64,000 nucleotides of DNA, from assembly GCA_905331475.1 (NCBI GenBank), contig CAJNYU010000028.1, positions 1 to 64,000 of the forward strand. Reading direction: 5' to 3'. The position numbers and the translations under genes are program-made. This stretch comes from Rotaria socialis (lineage: Eukaryota; Rotifera; Eurotatoria; Philodinida; Philodinidae). The notes beneath the pieces are model-generated. The model made no database searches. It was given only the letters and a program-made list of their open reading frames with translations, and was not told the DNA's origin. Shown here piece by piece: positions 21,753 through 33,400 of this stretch; the stretch's first letter is position 1; each line of letters begins with the position of its first letter.

Positions 21753-24588
21753 ATGGAGAGTGAAACGCCAAGACAGATGAGAAAAGTTCGTCGTAATATA
21801 TTCCATCGGGTTGGAATGAGATTAGGAAAACTCGAAGAAAGTCTTGGTATGCCAAGTCCAGATTCATCTCGTAATTCACAATTATCATTAAGTGATACTT
21901 CTTCGAATTATCAGTGGGAAAATGCAGAAGATTATGATGAAGAAGGTGATAATGTATCAATACAATCTGTGCCTTATTCTCATTCGAACACTCCAAGAGT
22001 GGAGTTTCATCATTCAAGTATTAATATTTTAATTTTGAATTCAAAATTATATTGAAATGTTTTAGCTAATCAATTAACTCAGTCGCAATCGGATGTTGTA
22101 ATGAACGGTACGAGCTCTGACGGTTCCTGGCAAACCCACAAAGAAGAACAGGGTAATCGTTGTTGTTATTATTATTATTATTATTATTCAGTATTTATCA
22201 TTGATAAGTTAATTTATTGTAGTGAAGCTCACTTTCAAACATCAAACTGGTTACGATGATAACGAAACGGAGATGATTTGTAAAGATTTAATGGAAAATA
22301 AAGTTGATTATGAAGTTTCATTATTTTGAAGAAATATTTTTCTTATTATTTTAGCCAGCTCGATTATATGAATGTCGAGATTATGATAAAAAAGTATCAC
22401 TTCTACGTATGGCTATTTCGTTTAATTCGCCAAAAGTTACTGTCCCGGTAATTATATGTTGACTAATTATTTTCATGATTAAAATGCTTTAGCGGATTTT
22501 TAACTTTCGAAAACTCGTTTGTATCTGATTGACCAACATGAAGTTAGTATCGGATTCTGGCGTCGAATTGATTTTCGGTCATATAAAGCATTTATAGTCC
22601 GATTATCGTAATCCGATAATATAAAGCCAGATAATGCTTAACTTAAAATCAAAAATGAATGGTAATTATTTTTGAGAATGTTTTATTAGCATATGTTATC
22701 TTAAACAAACTTTCTAGAGCAAATTCGAAAAGATACGAAATATGAATAACCATACCGAGATGCTGGGATTTAGCGTTTTTTTTTCTCGTTGAACTTCTTA
22801 GTCTACGCAGAATGTATTTGATTTAGTTTTGCTCGTGTTTGTGAACGAGTTTTAAATTTAAAACGAAGCTCAACATTAAGTATCTTTTATCGATGTCTTC
22901 TGATTGGCTAAACGATATTTTCACTATATTGCCTTTCGCGTTATTGAAATATCTTTGAAAATAAAGCTACAGTCAATGAACAGAAAGGCAGCAGAACTTT
23001 GGATGTCAGTATTTTAGCGGAAGATGTACTCAAAAACTGACATTTTCTGATTTTTCAATTTTTGATCTGGCCACCCCCAGGTAAAGCTACACTGAGAAAA
23101 CGAACTTTTCCCTGGAGACCTATAAATAGTTTAATTCAACATAATATATCTATTCGATGCATCTCAATAATTTTCTAGGTTTTACTATTTCTTGAAAATA
23201 CATTGTCAAAACCAATATTTTATGAACTCATCAAAAAACATCCATCAGCAATAAAAAATTATCTTAATACAACGAAATCACGGGTTGACAATGATTATTA
23301 CATCGCCATGCTAAAGTAAGTTTCATCGAATGTTTTTTTGTTTCTTTAATTCTGATATTAAAAAAGGCAATTTGGTAAAAACCAAGATGTCGGTGTAAGT
23401 AAAGAAAGTCAAGCTAGATAATTTAAAACGAACGATTGCCTTATTTAAGATGATACGCATCCGGCAAGCAAGTGAAATCAAAGATATCAATAATAAAATT
23501 TCTCTATTAGAACAAGCGGCAATGTATATTCTGTGAAGAAAATGTACTTTCAATAGCTAATTTCTATTAAATTTAGTGAAACAAATTCGCATCCTTGGTG
23601 GAATTTACAAATAATTGAATATCAACATTTACTTCGTAAACAACGAGAATTACAAAAAGTAAATTAAAAAAGACCCCGTTTTCTCGTACGCTGAATTAGG
23701 CTTCTTTTTTTGTTTTGAACTAGTCTAATTCTTCTTCACAATCAAATGTTCGCCTTGAAAATAGAACTCTACTTGACACATATAAAATACTATTTGATAT
23801 CGATTTTCGACGACAAAAATATACTCGACATCCCGATAAAACGGTAATACGCTCATGTATTTTGCAATATTTTAAAGTTTATATTTTTAGGCTGTCGAAC
23901 ATAGTAAAGAACTCGAAACAGCATTTCAAGTAACAATTAATTAGCTCATTAATATTTCAACTTTTTTCCTATTCTACTGAAAAAGATGTCTCCAGAAATG
24001 ATCATGTGTGGTAAATTATCAGCAATAATGCAATGTGGTTTACGAATGCATTATGAAGATTTTATTCATCAAGCAATGCATCAGGTTTTTATTCGATTCT
24101 TTTTAAAAAAAACACGGAATAGAATATAAACAAAATACTTTTTTTTCTCATTAAAGGCTATTTTTAGTCGAAAATATGTTATACCACCAGAAAATTTTGC
24201 TGATATGGTCTTTAATTGGGTTAGATTAAGTGGAGAAGGGCAAGAGAAAGCAAGTGAAAAAACAGAAAGATTTCTTAATATGATTCTAAGTCCAATGCGA
24301 CGAATTTATTACGCAGAAAAATTTCAAAATTACGATGTTGCCATGGATGTAAGTGTTATTTGTTAGTGATTAAGAAAAATCTGATTGCGCCGTCTTTCTT
24401 TCGAAGACTATTGCCAATGTTCTTCGTGACCGAGTGCAGTTAGAAAATTTACGTAGACGTATACCACGTGATCATGCATCGTTTAATCGAGCTACGTCAT
24501 TGCTAGAAGTAATCAGTAACAAAAACAAAATAACGTTCATATTCAATCGTCTTCCTGTTTCTTTTAGAATTCAAAATGGAAAAATTAA
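21753..24588 (+). CDS. VIPAS39: SPE-39/VIPAS39-like protein (HOPS/CORVET-associated trafficking)
   Basis: Partner of the Sec1/Munc18-like VPS33B in endosome-to-lysosome and secretory-granule trafficking. About a dozen exons lie between 21753 and 24588; one intron (22448-23178, 731 nt) is unusually long, the others about 50 nt. The N-terminus is disordered and acidic/Ser-rich. The Golgin/VPS16-C type helical domain follows: VLLFLENTLSKPIFYEL matches the human LIFLKRTLSKEILFREL, and a final exon of six codons ends with LLENSKWKN, matching the human end SQIRWKN. Blocks NHPWW..IIEYQHLLRKQRE and PPENFADMVFNWVRL fit the family. The intron between the penultimate exon and that exon (24510-24567) hides the true stop at 24586-24588; reading straight through gives an artefactual tail. 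The N-terminal exon is lineage-specific, so the exact start is less certain. Confidence 0.85.
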
Positions 24589-24703
24589 AACAACAGACAA
24601 CATTTGTATGTGTTCCTGTCAGATGATTGCTTAATTTTCTATTGAATAACTAATTGAAAATAAAATCCCTTGATAAATATGATAATAACAAAATTGAGAT
24701 TGC

Positions 24704-24913
24704 CTATAAAATAGTAGAATGTATGATAATTTTATCTGAAAATCTTGGTGCTGATGGGTCTTTTGTATTAATTCGTTGAAGATCTTCAGCTACATCAAGT
24801 GATTGTGTTGCTATAGATGATTTGCTTACAATCATAAATACTATAGAGATAATACCAGCAAGAAAACACACAAGTAATAAACCAAAAATAATAAGCAATG
24901 TTGGATTATTCAT
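24704..24913 (-). CDS. Small single-pass membrane protein
   Basis: 69 residues from ATG at 24913. Residues 1-6 are polar. Residues 5-29 form one hydrophobic helix (LLIIFGLLLVCFLAGIISIV), followed by a polar tail with DVAEDLQRINTKD. The layout is that of a tail-exposed small integral membrane protein; no family is recognised. It lies 175 nt downstream of the RPxSA-repeat gene on the same strand, with a pyrimidine-rich acceptor (TTTTTTTCTAAAG) about 50 nt before its ATG. It could therefore be a second cistron, or a separate exon of that gene if a donor was missed. It converges on VIPAS39 with 115 nt between stops. Confidence 0.5.
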   Translation of the reverse strand: MNNPTLLIIFGLLLVCFLAGIISIVFMIVSKSSIATQSLDVAEDLQRINTKDPSAPRFSDKIIIHSTIL

Positions 24914-25088
24914 TAGAAAGAGAAAAGAAAATTTTATTGAGTATTTTTGCTTTAGAAAAAAAAAAGAAGATTTATGAAGAAAAATATAGACGCGCAAAAG
25001 AATAAAGTTAATCTTATAACTAAATCAGTGAAGTATCGTTGCCATTAGAAGTTCATGTCGAAAATGTGTCCAATACTGAACTAATATG

Positions 25089-25877
25089 TTATGGCTTAGG
25101 TAATGCAGTAGCTGAAGGATTAGCATCCGATGATGGTGTGCCTTGTGGTAAACTATTAAGTGGAACTGACCGAGCGAGAGTAGCGCTAGCGTCTCCACTG
25201 CCTACGTTTTTAGCAGCTCCTGGCGGCCGTCCTATGATCGGTTGTGTAATACTAGGATCGCTAGGATCAATTTTAGGCAAAGTAGCGTCTTGCTCGACAA
25301 TAGTATAGGTAGCAGTTACATCATCTGTTTTTTTAATTGCTGATGATGGTCGTGAACCCGCTGCAGCAGCACCTACACTTGCGGATGGTGGTCGTGAACC
25401 TGCTGCAGCAGCACCTACACTTGCGGATGGTGGTCGTGAACCTGGCGGAGCAGAAGCAATATTACTAGCAGCTGAATCTTCAGATTTTTTAGCTGCCGAT
25501 GGTGGTCGCGAGCCGGGTGCAGCAGCAGCAGCGCTTGCAGATGCTGGTCGTTTGCTTGTTACTGCATTGCTAGCATCGTTTGAAGCTGGTCCGTCTGTGT
25601 TTTTAGTTGCTGATTGTGGCCTTGCAGATGCTGCTGCAACAGCGGCAGCGAGTGGATCAAGAGCTGGTATAGCAGTAGAATCACCTTTAGCTGCAGATGC
25701 TGGTCGATTTTCGCCTGTTACTGATTGTTTAATTGCCGATGGAGGACGAGATGACGACTGTGCGGTTGTAGCCGCGTTTCTATTTTCTGTAGATGATTCT
25801 TCTTTAGGTTTATTACTTGCTGATTGAACGCGCGCTGATGGTGCTGCGTCGGACGAAGGGGCTGGTGTTGACGACAT
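25089..25877 (-). CDS. RPxSA-repeat low-complexity protein
   Basis: 262 residues, single exon. The frame opens upstream to a TTG (25934), but the first ATG is 25877 (MSSTPAPSSD), so that is used. The composition is Ala/Ser/Pro-rich and the coding DNA is visibly richer in G+C than its surroundings. A motif R-P-x-S-A followed by a basic pair recurs nine or ten times (RPPSAIK, RPASAAK, RPQSATK, RPPSAAKK and similar). Two adjacent copies are perfect 14-residue (42-bp) repeats at about 25347-25435. The protein is expected to be disordered. No signal peptide or membrane helix is present. The spaced basic-proline motifs could suit binding to microtubules or another acidic surface (inference only). 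No family is recognised. Confidence 0.65.
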   Translation of the reverse strand: MSSTPAPSSDAAPSARVQSASNKPKEESSTENRNAATTAQSSSRPPSAIKQSVTGENRPASAAKGDSTAIPALDPLAAAVAAASARPQSATKNTDGPASNDASNAVTSKRPASASAAAAAPGSRPPSAAKKSEDSAASNIASAPPGSRPPSASVGAAAAGSRPPSASVGAAAAGSRPSSAIKKTDDVTATYTIVEQDATLPKIDPSDPSITQPIIGRPPGAAKNVGSGDASATLARSVPLNSLPQGTPSSDANPSATALPKP

Positions 25878-27702
25878 ATTGTGTTGTGTAGACAATACCA
25901 GAGAAAGAAAAAGAGAAAAAAGAACACTGTGCAAGCTCGTTTTTTGCCATTAGAATATTGTTTATTTGCTTAAAATATGTTGAGTTGCTTCGGTTTACAT
26001 AAGAAACGAATGAGCAACTCATTTTCTTCTTGACAACGCTCCATACCAAATGTAGACAAAGAACAGCTAAGAAAGAATTCGGTTCTTTACCGTCGACTAT
26101 CGTGCATTGCTTTTATTTGAAAAAGAAAAACTATTGTCTAAAATCTGTATGTATCGTATGCATGGAGTGGAATTTGAAAGTATTAAATTGTGTACTTGAT
26201 TATGAATCCGATTTTGTTTTTCGTAGTTCTTCTCGAGTGCCCTTGAATTTTAATATTTCTAACTCAGAGAGAAACATATTCATTCATTTGCTTATTAAGA
26301 AACAATCTAGTGCTATGTTTTCTATTTATCATTTTATTTGTATGCCCATGAACAACAAAATCTAATAGTCAATAACAACAAAGAAAACTGTAACCATTCG
26401 TTTTGATTATTTAAATCGAGAATCTATACGAAAAGTAGATTTCCTTAATAATTATCCGATCACTTGACTGAAAATGCTTGGCAACACCAAACAAATACAC
26501 ATTACTTATTTTGCACATTCTATTCATAGGAAAAATACAGCAATCGACTTGTGTTTGAAGTTTTCATTTTCTTCTTGTTTTCAAAAACAGACTCATGGAC
26601 TTTGTTTAATCTTTTAAGACGGCGTAAACATACGTCTAGTAACTGGTGAAAAAATAAACTTCCATTTTAAACATGATATAGTGCATGTTTGCGAATACGC
26701 CTTTACTTAGAAACAATAATCTAACATATTAAACAACGATAAATAGAAATGAAAGTAACTCGTATAATGACGATGAGAAACATTTCCTTTTGCATTCTCG
26801 TTCATGCTGTGAATCCGACAGACAAAAATTACATATGCAGATATGCAAAATACATTTGTTTATTCTCTTTGTAAATCATTTATGCAGAAAAAAAATGTCT
26901 ATTCAGAGTAATGAAAAATCCGGATCAAGATGGCCGCTGTAGAGTTAATATTAAAAGAGATTTTTTTCATGAATGATTTCCTAAGATGTATTATTTGGAT
27001 CATTTTTTTATTACCGATCAAATCTCATGATTAGTGCTATCTTCATCCTAGAAACTCGATAAGAAGAAGAAAAAACATTTCATGGCTAATTTTAAAATCA
27101 ATGTTGATCAAAAAAGCATTCAAAAATAGCAATTGTTGTTATGACCTTCTAGAGTTAGATAAAAACTCGAACAGCAGGAATGAATGATTTCAAGTGGCAA
27201 TCAATGATGCTCTGTTATCGAGAGGAAGCGACGTCGACCAAGCAAAATACAAATCAGGAAATGAAAGAACTAATTTCAATCCATAAATAACTGTCCTTGC
27301 AGGTATACACTGATAAATGCGTCCCTCGAAATGAGTCATTTTAATAACAATAATAATAATACAATGAAAACATAATTCATCACCAATAAGTCTTCAAGTT
27401 TATACTAATAAAATAACAACGTTACTACGACAAAAAAAAGCAAATTAACAATAGATTCATTTAAAACCGAGTTGTTTTATTTATTGTTTACTATTCTACA
27501 TCTTCGCGAAAGAAAGACTTTTTACAAATCAAACCATATTAACTATTAACTTCTTCAGTGTTTAATTTCACACGAAATCTACTAGATAATTAACAGGGAA
27601 TTAAACGATATAGAACTACTTAAAAATATTTTTTTTCTCCTGGTAAAAAAATACAGAAACAAATCTATTCATAAAACGTAATGGATAGGAAAAAAACAGT
27701 TT
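25878..27702. other. Intergenic region
   Basis: Likely contains the 5' leader of the RPxSA gene, where a GTATTG donor lies just upstream of its ATG, and the 3' end of the PfkB kinase. The open frame at 26030-26365 has no recognisable protein features. Nothing else is supported. Confidence 0.45.
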
Positions 27703-28767
27703 TCAATTTTCAAGATCATTAACAACAGATGTTGGTTCCAGTGTTCGAAATTGAAATGTATCTTTCAATTGTAAACATTCCTCAATAGTTCCGACACCGC
27801 CATAGGATGTTAAATCTTTTAAACACATCGTAGCAACACAAATTCCACAATGTAATCGTTCTTGAATCGGCCATTTCTTATGAATGCCATAGATAACACC
27901 AGCAGCAAACCCATCACCAGCGCCTACAGCACTTTTAATATATCCTTTCGGAAGATAAAATGATCCTTGAAAAAAGCATTCAACGGTGGAATCATATTCT
28001 CGACTAACACAAACAGCGCCACGATCAAAATGAACTGTTACTGTACGTTGTACACTGTAGGTTTCAATTAATAGTCTTGCTGCTTGTTCTATTTGCGAAA
28101 TAGTTCCTTGTTGAAATGATTGATTAAGTATAAAGCCAAGTTCAAGTTCATTCAAAATTAAATGATCAACATATGGTAATGTTAATTGAGCTACTTTCGA
28201 ATATAATGGATTATATAAACTAACGAAATCAATAATTGTTTCTAAGCCGAAGTCTTTAGCTTTTTTGAGTAGTTGTGCTGCTATTGTTTCATTATCAACA
28301 ATACGATCTAATTCATCTAGAATTGTTAAATAGCCAAGATAGAATAAATTCGAAGGATTCTTTTCAAGTAAACGTTTAAAATCAAAATGTTTATCACTGA
28401 GCAATGAATTGGTACCACGTTGATTAAAAAATGTTCGTCGACCTGTTGATTCAACACTTATAACATATGTATATGATGTTGGTGTATCATCATCGGCAAT
28501 ATGCAATTGATCTGTATCAATATTTGATTTTTTACAATCATTTATTAACCATCGACCATTATCGTCGTTACCTAATAAACCAACGATGGACAATGGTAAA
28601 TTTGCGTCCATCGAACGTAAATCTTTAATAACATTGAAAGGACCCCCGCCACCTGTTTTCGTTTGATGATGAATATTTGCTAGAGAACTTTCGGCTGGCC
28701 ATTGATCAACAACAACAACATAATCTGTAACAATAGTTCCAGCGCAAATTACACCTCCTTCACTCAT
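27703..28767 (-). CDS. PfkB-family sugar/nucleoside kinase, intronless
   Basis: A ribokinase-fold ATP-dependent kinase; 354 residues from ATG at 28767. Family features in order: an N-terminal strand (ICAGTIVTDYVV), a GGGGPFNV substrate-loop motif near residue 40, the lid region with SYTYVISV, a DRGAVCVS strand, and the PfkB signature 2, AVGAGDGFAAGVIYGI (about residues 280-295). The Asp in this last motif is the catalytic base. The substrate cannot be told; ribose, fructose, adenosine and 2-keto-3-deoxygluconate kinases all share these motifs. It is a single exon, whereas most neighbours are split every 100-300 nt. That makes acquisition from bacteria, or a retrocopy, plausible. Start and stop are both clear. 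Confidence 0.85.
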   Translation of the reverse strand: MSEGGVICAGTIVTDYVVVVDQWPAESSLANIHHQTKTGGGGPFNVIKDLRSMDANLPLSIVGLLGNDDNGRWLINDCKKSNIDTDQLHIADDDTPTSYTYVISVESTGRRTFFNQRGTNSLLSDKHFDFKRLLEKNPSNLFYLGYLTILDELDRIVDNETIAAQLLKKAKDFGLETIIDFVSLYNPLYSKVAQLTLPYVDHLILNELELGFILNQSFQQGTISQIEQAARLLIETYSVQRTVTVHFDRGAVCVSREYDSTVECFFQGSFYLPKGYIKSAVGAGDGFAAGVIYGIHKKWPIQERLHCGICVATMCLKDLTSYGGVGTIEECLQLKDTFQFRTLEPTSVVNDLEN

Positions 28768-30420
28768 CTTTAAAATGTAACTGGAGTAACACGAATCACG
28801 TGATAATCAAAAGATAAGAAAAGACAAACTCATATCTATTCATTAATAAATATTTGAAGTGAAAAAAGATATGTTTACTGTTGTTTTTCTTTTATAATTT
28901 AGTCAATATTTTTAATTCAATTTCTATTCCATATTTAATGTTTAGAGAATCTCAAATACACGATAAATTTGATAGGCGAACATTTTCAAGGATGAATTTT
29001 TTTTTCGGCTATAAAATCTAACCACAATCAAGTGTGGTATTTTTAAAATGATATTTATAAATAAAATGTAATATTTGTATTCTTTTGATAAGGATAAAAA
29101 TGAAACTATAGACGACATTTTCTTTGTATGCAATTAATTTTTACACAATAATAGAAAATACGATACTGCACATAAATTGGCTAGAAAAATAAAATACGAT
29201 TTTGTGTTATTATAAATTAAAATAAAAGTTATTTTTCATAACATCTCTGCGAATAATACTACAATGCTGTTAGCAATATTTTGCGTTCAAATGAATATTA
29301 TTCTTTTGATTACAGTTCAACTCACAAGAGGAATGATTTTTTTTTCTATTGAACCTGTCGGCTATTGTATGAGTTACAGAATAATTATGTACGAGGTTAG
29401 CAGAAGTTATAAATTATCTTTTATTTCTGAGCCTATATCTTAATGTAGATTCACAATTTATATAGATCGTCTAAATGAAATGAAAAGAACTGGTTTGCAA
29501 TTCAATTTGATTAGAAAAAAATTTATCAATCTGAAAGAGAATCTTGACATTTCCATACAATTTCCCTTCATAATAGAGCATAGCAAAAGATTGGAGATGC
29601 AAAACTCCATAAAAACTTCATTATTCTATTTTTTCTAAATAGAAATATGCTTTTTTTCTCTTCAATATAGTTGACATTTTGATAGTCTGCAGACCATCTA
29701 CTATTTTTCACGTATCTTTCGCTCGAGCTTCACAATATAATATTCTTTCTCAATAAAGAAATGGTAATTTTTGTAGGCAGTCCTATTGTCGATTAATTAA
29801 TTTAAACTACCAGAGAACATCACGCCTTTTTTCTTCATGCGACATGAAGAATGCTCTATAATTTTTCTAAAGACACTTCACCACTACGCATTCAGCCGCT
29901 TTATTGTCAATGTTCTATATTTAATTTTCGCAACATATAAGTATTTCTGGACTTTCTAATCTTGCCAATGTCTCCTCCAATAAATTTACTTTGAGAATAG
30001 AAAGTACTCATCAGATAGACTCCTATTGGACAACAGCGAAATACAATATATATAAATACTGTCTATTTGTTTTCTAATAGGCAAAGACTTTGAATATACG
30101 AAAACAAAGCAAAACAAAAAAGGAAATAAACATCCACATTTATCTTTCAAATACCGACAACATGAACAGACAAATAGAACCTTTGTACAGTACAAAACAG
30201 AACGGAAATAATTTTGAATTAATCAACGACATTGAGACGAACTGAATGGCAACGTCACCGTAATATTAAAAATTAGAAAGAAGAAAAGAAAAGTATGATG
30301 AATAAGACGGTGAACCAAAAGAGAGAGAGAGAGAGAGACAGACAGAAGCGAAGAAGAAAATAAGATTCATGTTTGTTAAGTCGAAATAAAAAATAAATCC
30401 AATGTTATATCTTTTTGTAT
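28768..30420. other. Intergenic region
   Basis: About 1.65 kb of AT-rich sequence without a supported gene. A GA microsatellite lies at 30321-30338. The short open frames here lack recognisable features. Confidence 0.45.
30321..30338. repeat. GA microsatellite
   Basis: Nine GA units on the + strand upstream of the antistasin gene's 3' end. Confidence 0.8.
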
Positions 30421-33400
30421 TTAAACAAGTGCTCGTTTATCGTTGGATGCTTGATTTTCTTCACTTTCAACGACAACGTATGCTGTTCCGTCTGGTGCAT
30501 GTACTGCGTGATAAAGATCGTCTTCTGTCGGTGCTGGATGATATGATGTATCATAGATAGGTGTTTTTGACTAAATGATTAAAAACGATTAGTAAAATAG
30601 CAGAACAAAGAACAGCGTGAGCTTACTTCTGAACGGCCTGGATACTTGACACGTTGGCGGAATATCTAATTTCAAAAAACAAAAGATTAAATCTAAACAA
30701 AGAAAAATCATCTTAAACTTACGAGAACATATACTCCAGCAAAAATAATTGCCGTCAATCCAAGTAAGATGGCAGCAATGTAAAGTGTAAGACGTGGATT
30801 TTTTCTTACATAACGACTCCATTTTGAATCACGTCCAATATTTGTATCTTTGTCAACTGCACGTACGACAGCTGGTAAAAGTTTTCGAAATTCATATGAA
30901 TTTAACTGTAGAAAAGAAAAAGTATTTAAATAATATTCTCTACTTATATTAAATAAAAACATACATCATTATCAATTTGATCCATTTTCTTTTGAAAATC
31001 ATCCATATTCTCCGAATAGAAAGGCATTACTTGAAATGATGTCATACCATAATGTTCAACTGATGATATAGTTATTTGCGAAGGTTCTAATTCATATTTT
31101 GTAGCAATATTATTAATTAAGCCGCTGAAAGAAAAATAAAAAAAAACAGCTCTTTTAAATAAAATATTATTCTACTTTACTTTTTAAAAGCAAGGACAAA
31201 TTTTTTATCTTGAAATAAATCCGTGGCAACATCAAAATCAAAAACAAACCAATTAACTTTGTCGGCGCTTACTAATTCGCATAGTTTCAATTTCGAATTG
31301 CATACACGACTGCCTGTGCATGGAATTCTCTACCAAAAATAGAAAAACAACAAAATTCAATGTAAACTTAATTTTTTTTTCTTGTTATTGTTTTCATTTA
31401 CCGTGCTACATTGAATATTTTCTGCCACAGGTGCCCAATCACATTCACATAATTCACAGCCAGCACTATTCTTCTTATAGCCATACATACAGAACATTTT
31501 GCATTTTTGTAATGGACAATCACCATCAGTAATTTGTTTTATTTCATCATCGACACATGAACATGTAGGACAACCATTTTCATCTTTCTTCGGGCCTTTT
31601 GTACAATTATTTGCGCAGGTTATTGATGAACATTCACATTGGCATGTTTGACAACCTTGAAAAATACACAAGCAAAAGTATTTTAATAGAAAAAAACAAA
31701 AGAACTATTTTAATCATTCTTACCGCTGTAATCTTTTCTATAGCCATGTAAACATGTATTTTGACAAATTTTCACTGGGCATGCTTGTGGAGAATCATTA
31801 CATTGACAGATTTCGCATCCATTTTCATCACGACGAAAACCATTTTCACAAAACATACGGCACATAGGACGTGCTCCACAGTCTACAGATGGTTTTGGTA
31901 CAACATCATTTGTACTTGTTGATGTACATTTGCATGTTTGACAACCTTTTTCATCTACGACATAGCCACCAAGCCCACAGTTAGCTCGACATTTATATAA
32001 GGGACATTTTATTGGTGGTCGTCCGACGCGTTGTACTGATGCGTTTGAAATACACGCACATGTTGGACATCCTTTCGTGTCAAGTACGTAATCTCCATTT
32101 TGACATCGGAGATCACAAGTAGCAGCTAAATCGTTAGGACATTCTTTTGTTGCTGCTGGCGGTGCAATAGGTGCCGAAACTAAATTTAGAAATAGAGAAA
32201 AATAAAACAATAAGGTCAAAAAAAAAAGAAATCATTTCTATTTCAAACCTATTGCTGATTGTATAAATGTCGAAACCTGGTGAATATCTTGGCAGAGCAA
32301 AAAGCTCGTCAAAACAAAGCTCAGAAATTTAATCATTTAAGAGTTATGAGACACTTGTCAAGGTTTTATAAAGAATTCGATAATTTCTCTTTGTAGTAAA
32401 AAGAAGAGAAACGCAAAAAGAAACTGCTTGTTGTTGTTGACAATTTATTAAAAGTGTCGAATCGATTGTATGTGTCAGCGCTCACGCAATGATAGAAGAA
32501 ATGCAGAGCAGAAAAAAATGTATTGGACGATTCGACGACATTAGTTCGTCTTTCTTTTTTTCTATTTTTTTAGCTCTCTTTCTCTGTGTCTCCGTCTCCC
32601 ATATATCATCGCTCACCCACTTTTTTCTCGTTCTCGAAACAGGATTATTTTTTATAGGAAGAAACATGTCGTATGTGCGCTCCTCCCGTACTGTAATCAC
32701 AGAAAAAAAGCAGCTATTTAACAGACAAGGTACACATTTATGATGACTATCTATTTTATTTTCAAACCACATCAAGCGCAACTCGCTTTACATGAACCAT
32801 CACGTTTGATAGCGTACAATGTGTATCGTATTGAATACAAACATACGCACTGTGTCGTTTTCTTTCCATTTTTTCTAGTGCTGACTTTCTGCTCAGCGAT
32901 CCCTCGCCGACGATTCTTCGTTCGATAAAAAGAAAAAGAAAACCGTTTTTTTCCTCACCGAAACGTGATAACATAAAAGCGGAAAAAAAAGGAACGATTG
33001 GATGCATTCATTATGCAAACATAGAAGACGACTAAAAACTTATTCATGCGCGCAATTAACGTAGAATATTTAAAGAGATTGAATCATGTATATAATACCT
33101 GCTTGACACATGGGCACATTACGTGCATCATTAAGACATCGAAAACCTGGAGGGCAATGCACGTCGCTCTAGTAGAAAAAAAAGTTAATTGAAAAAGAAC
33201 TGAAAGAACTTTCATTTGTTTTAAATCTTATACTTGACAAGATGTTGTGTATTCTGTTGGTTTTGATTTTGCGGTTGCACATTGACATAGTGGGCAATCA
33301 TCCGCAGATTTTGCAAAGCCAACATCTGCTGGACACAAAAGACCACATGAAAACGGTGGACATTGATCACTACATTCACATATATTACAACCGAATAAAT

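Noticed and set aside
24589..24634. Extension of VIPAS39 beyond its last exon
   Set aside because: The longer tail arises from reading through the last intron; the spliced end KWKN matches the human family end.
26030..26365. 111-codon + strand frame
   Set aside because: Contains no domain, no splice context and no codon pattern like nearby genes; likely chance.
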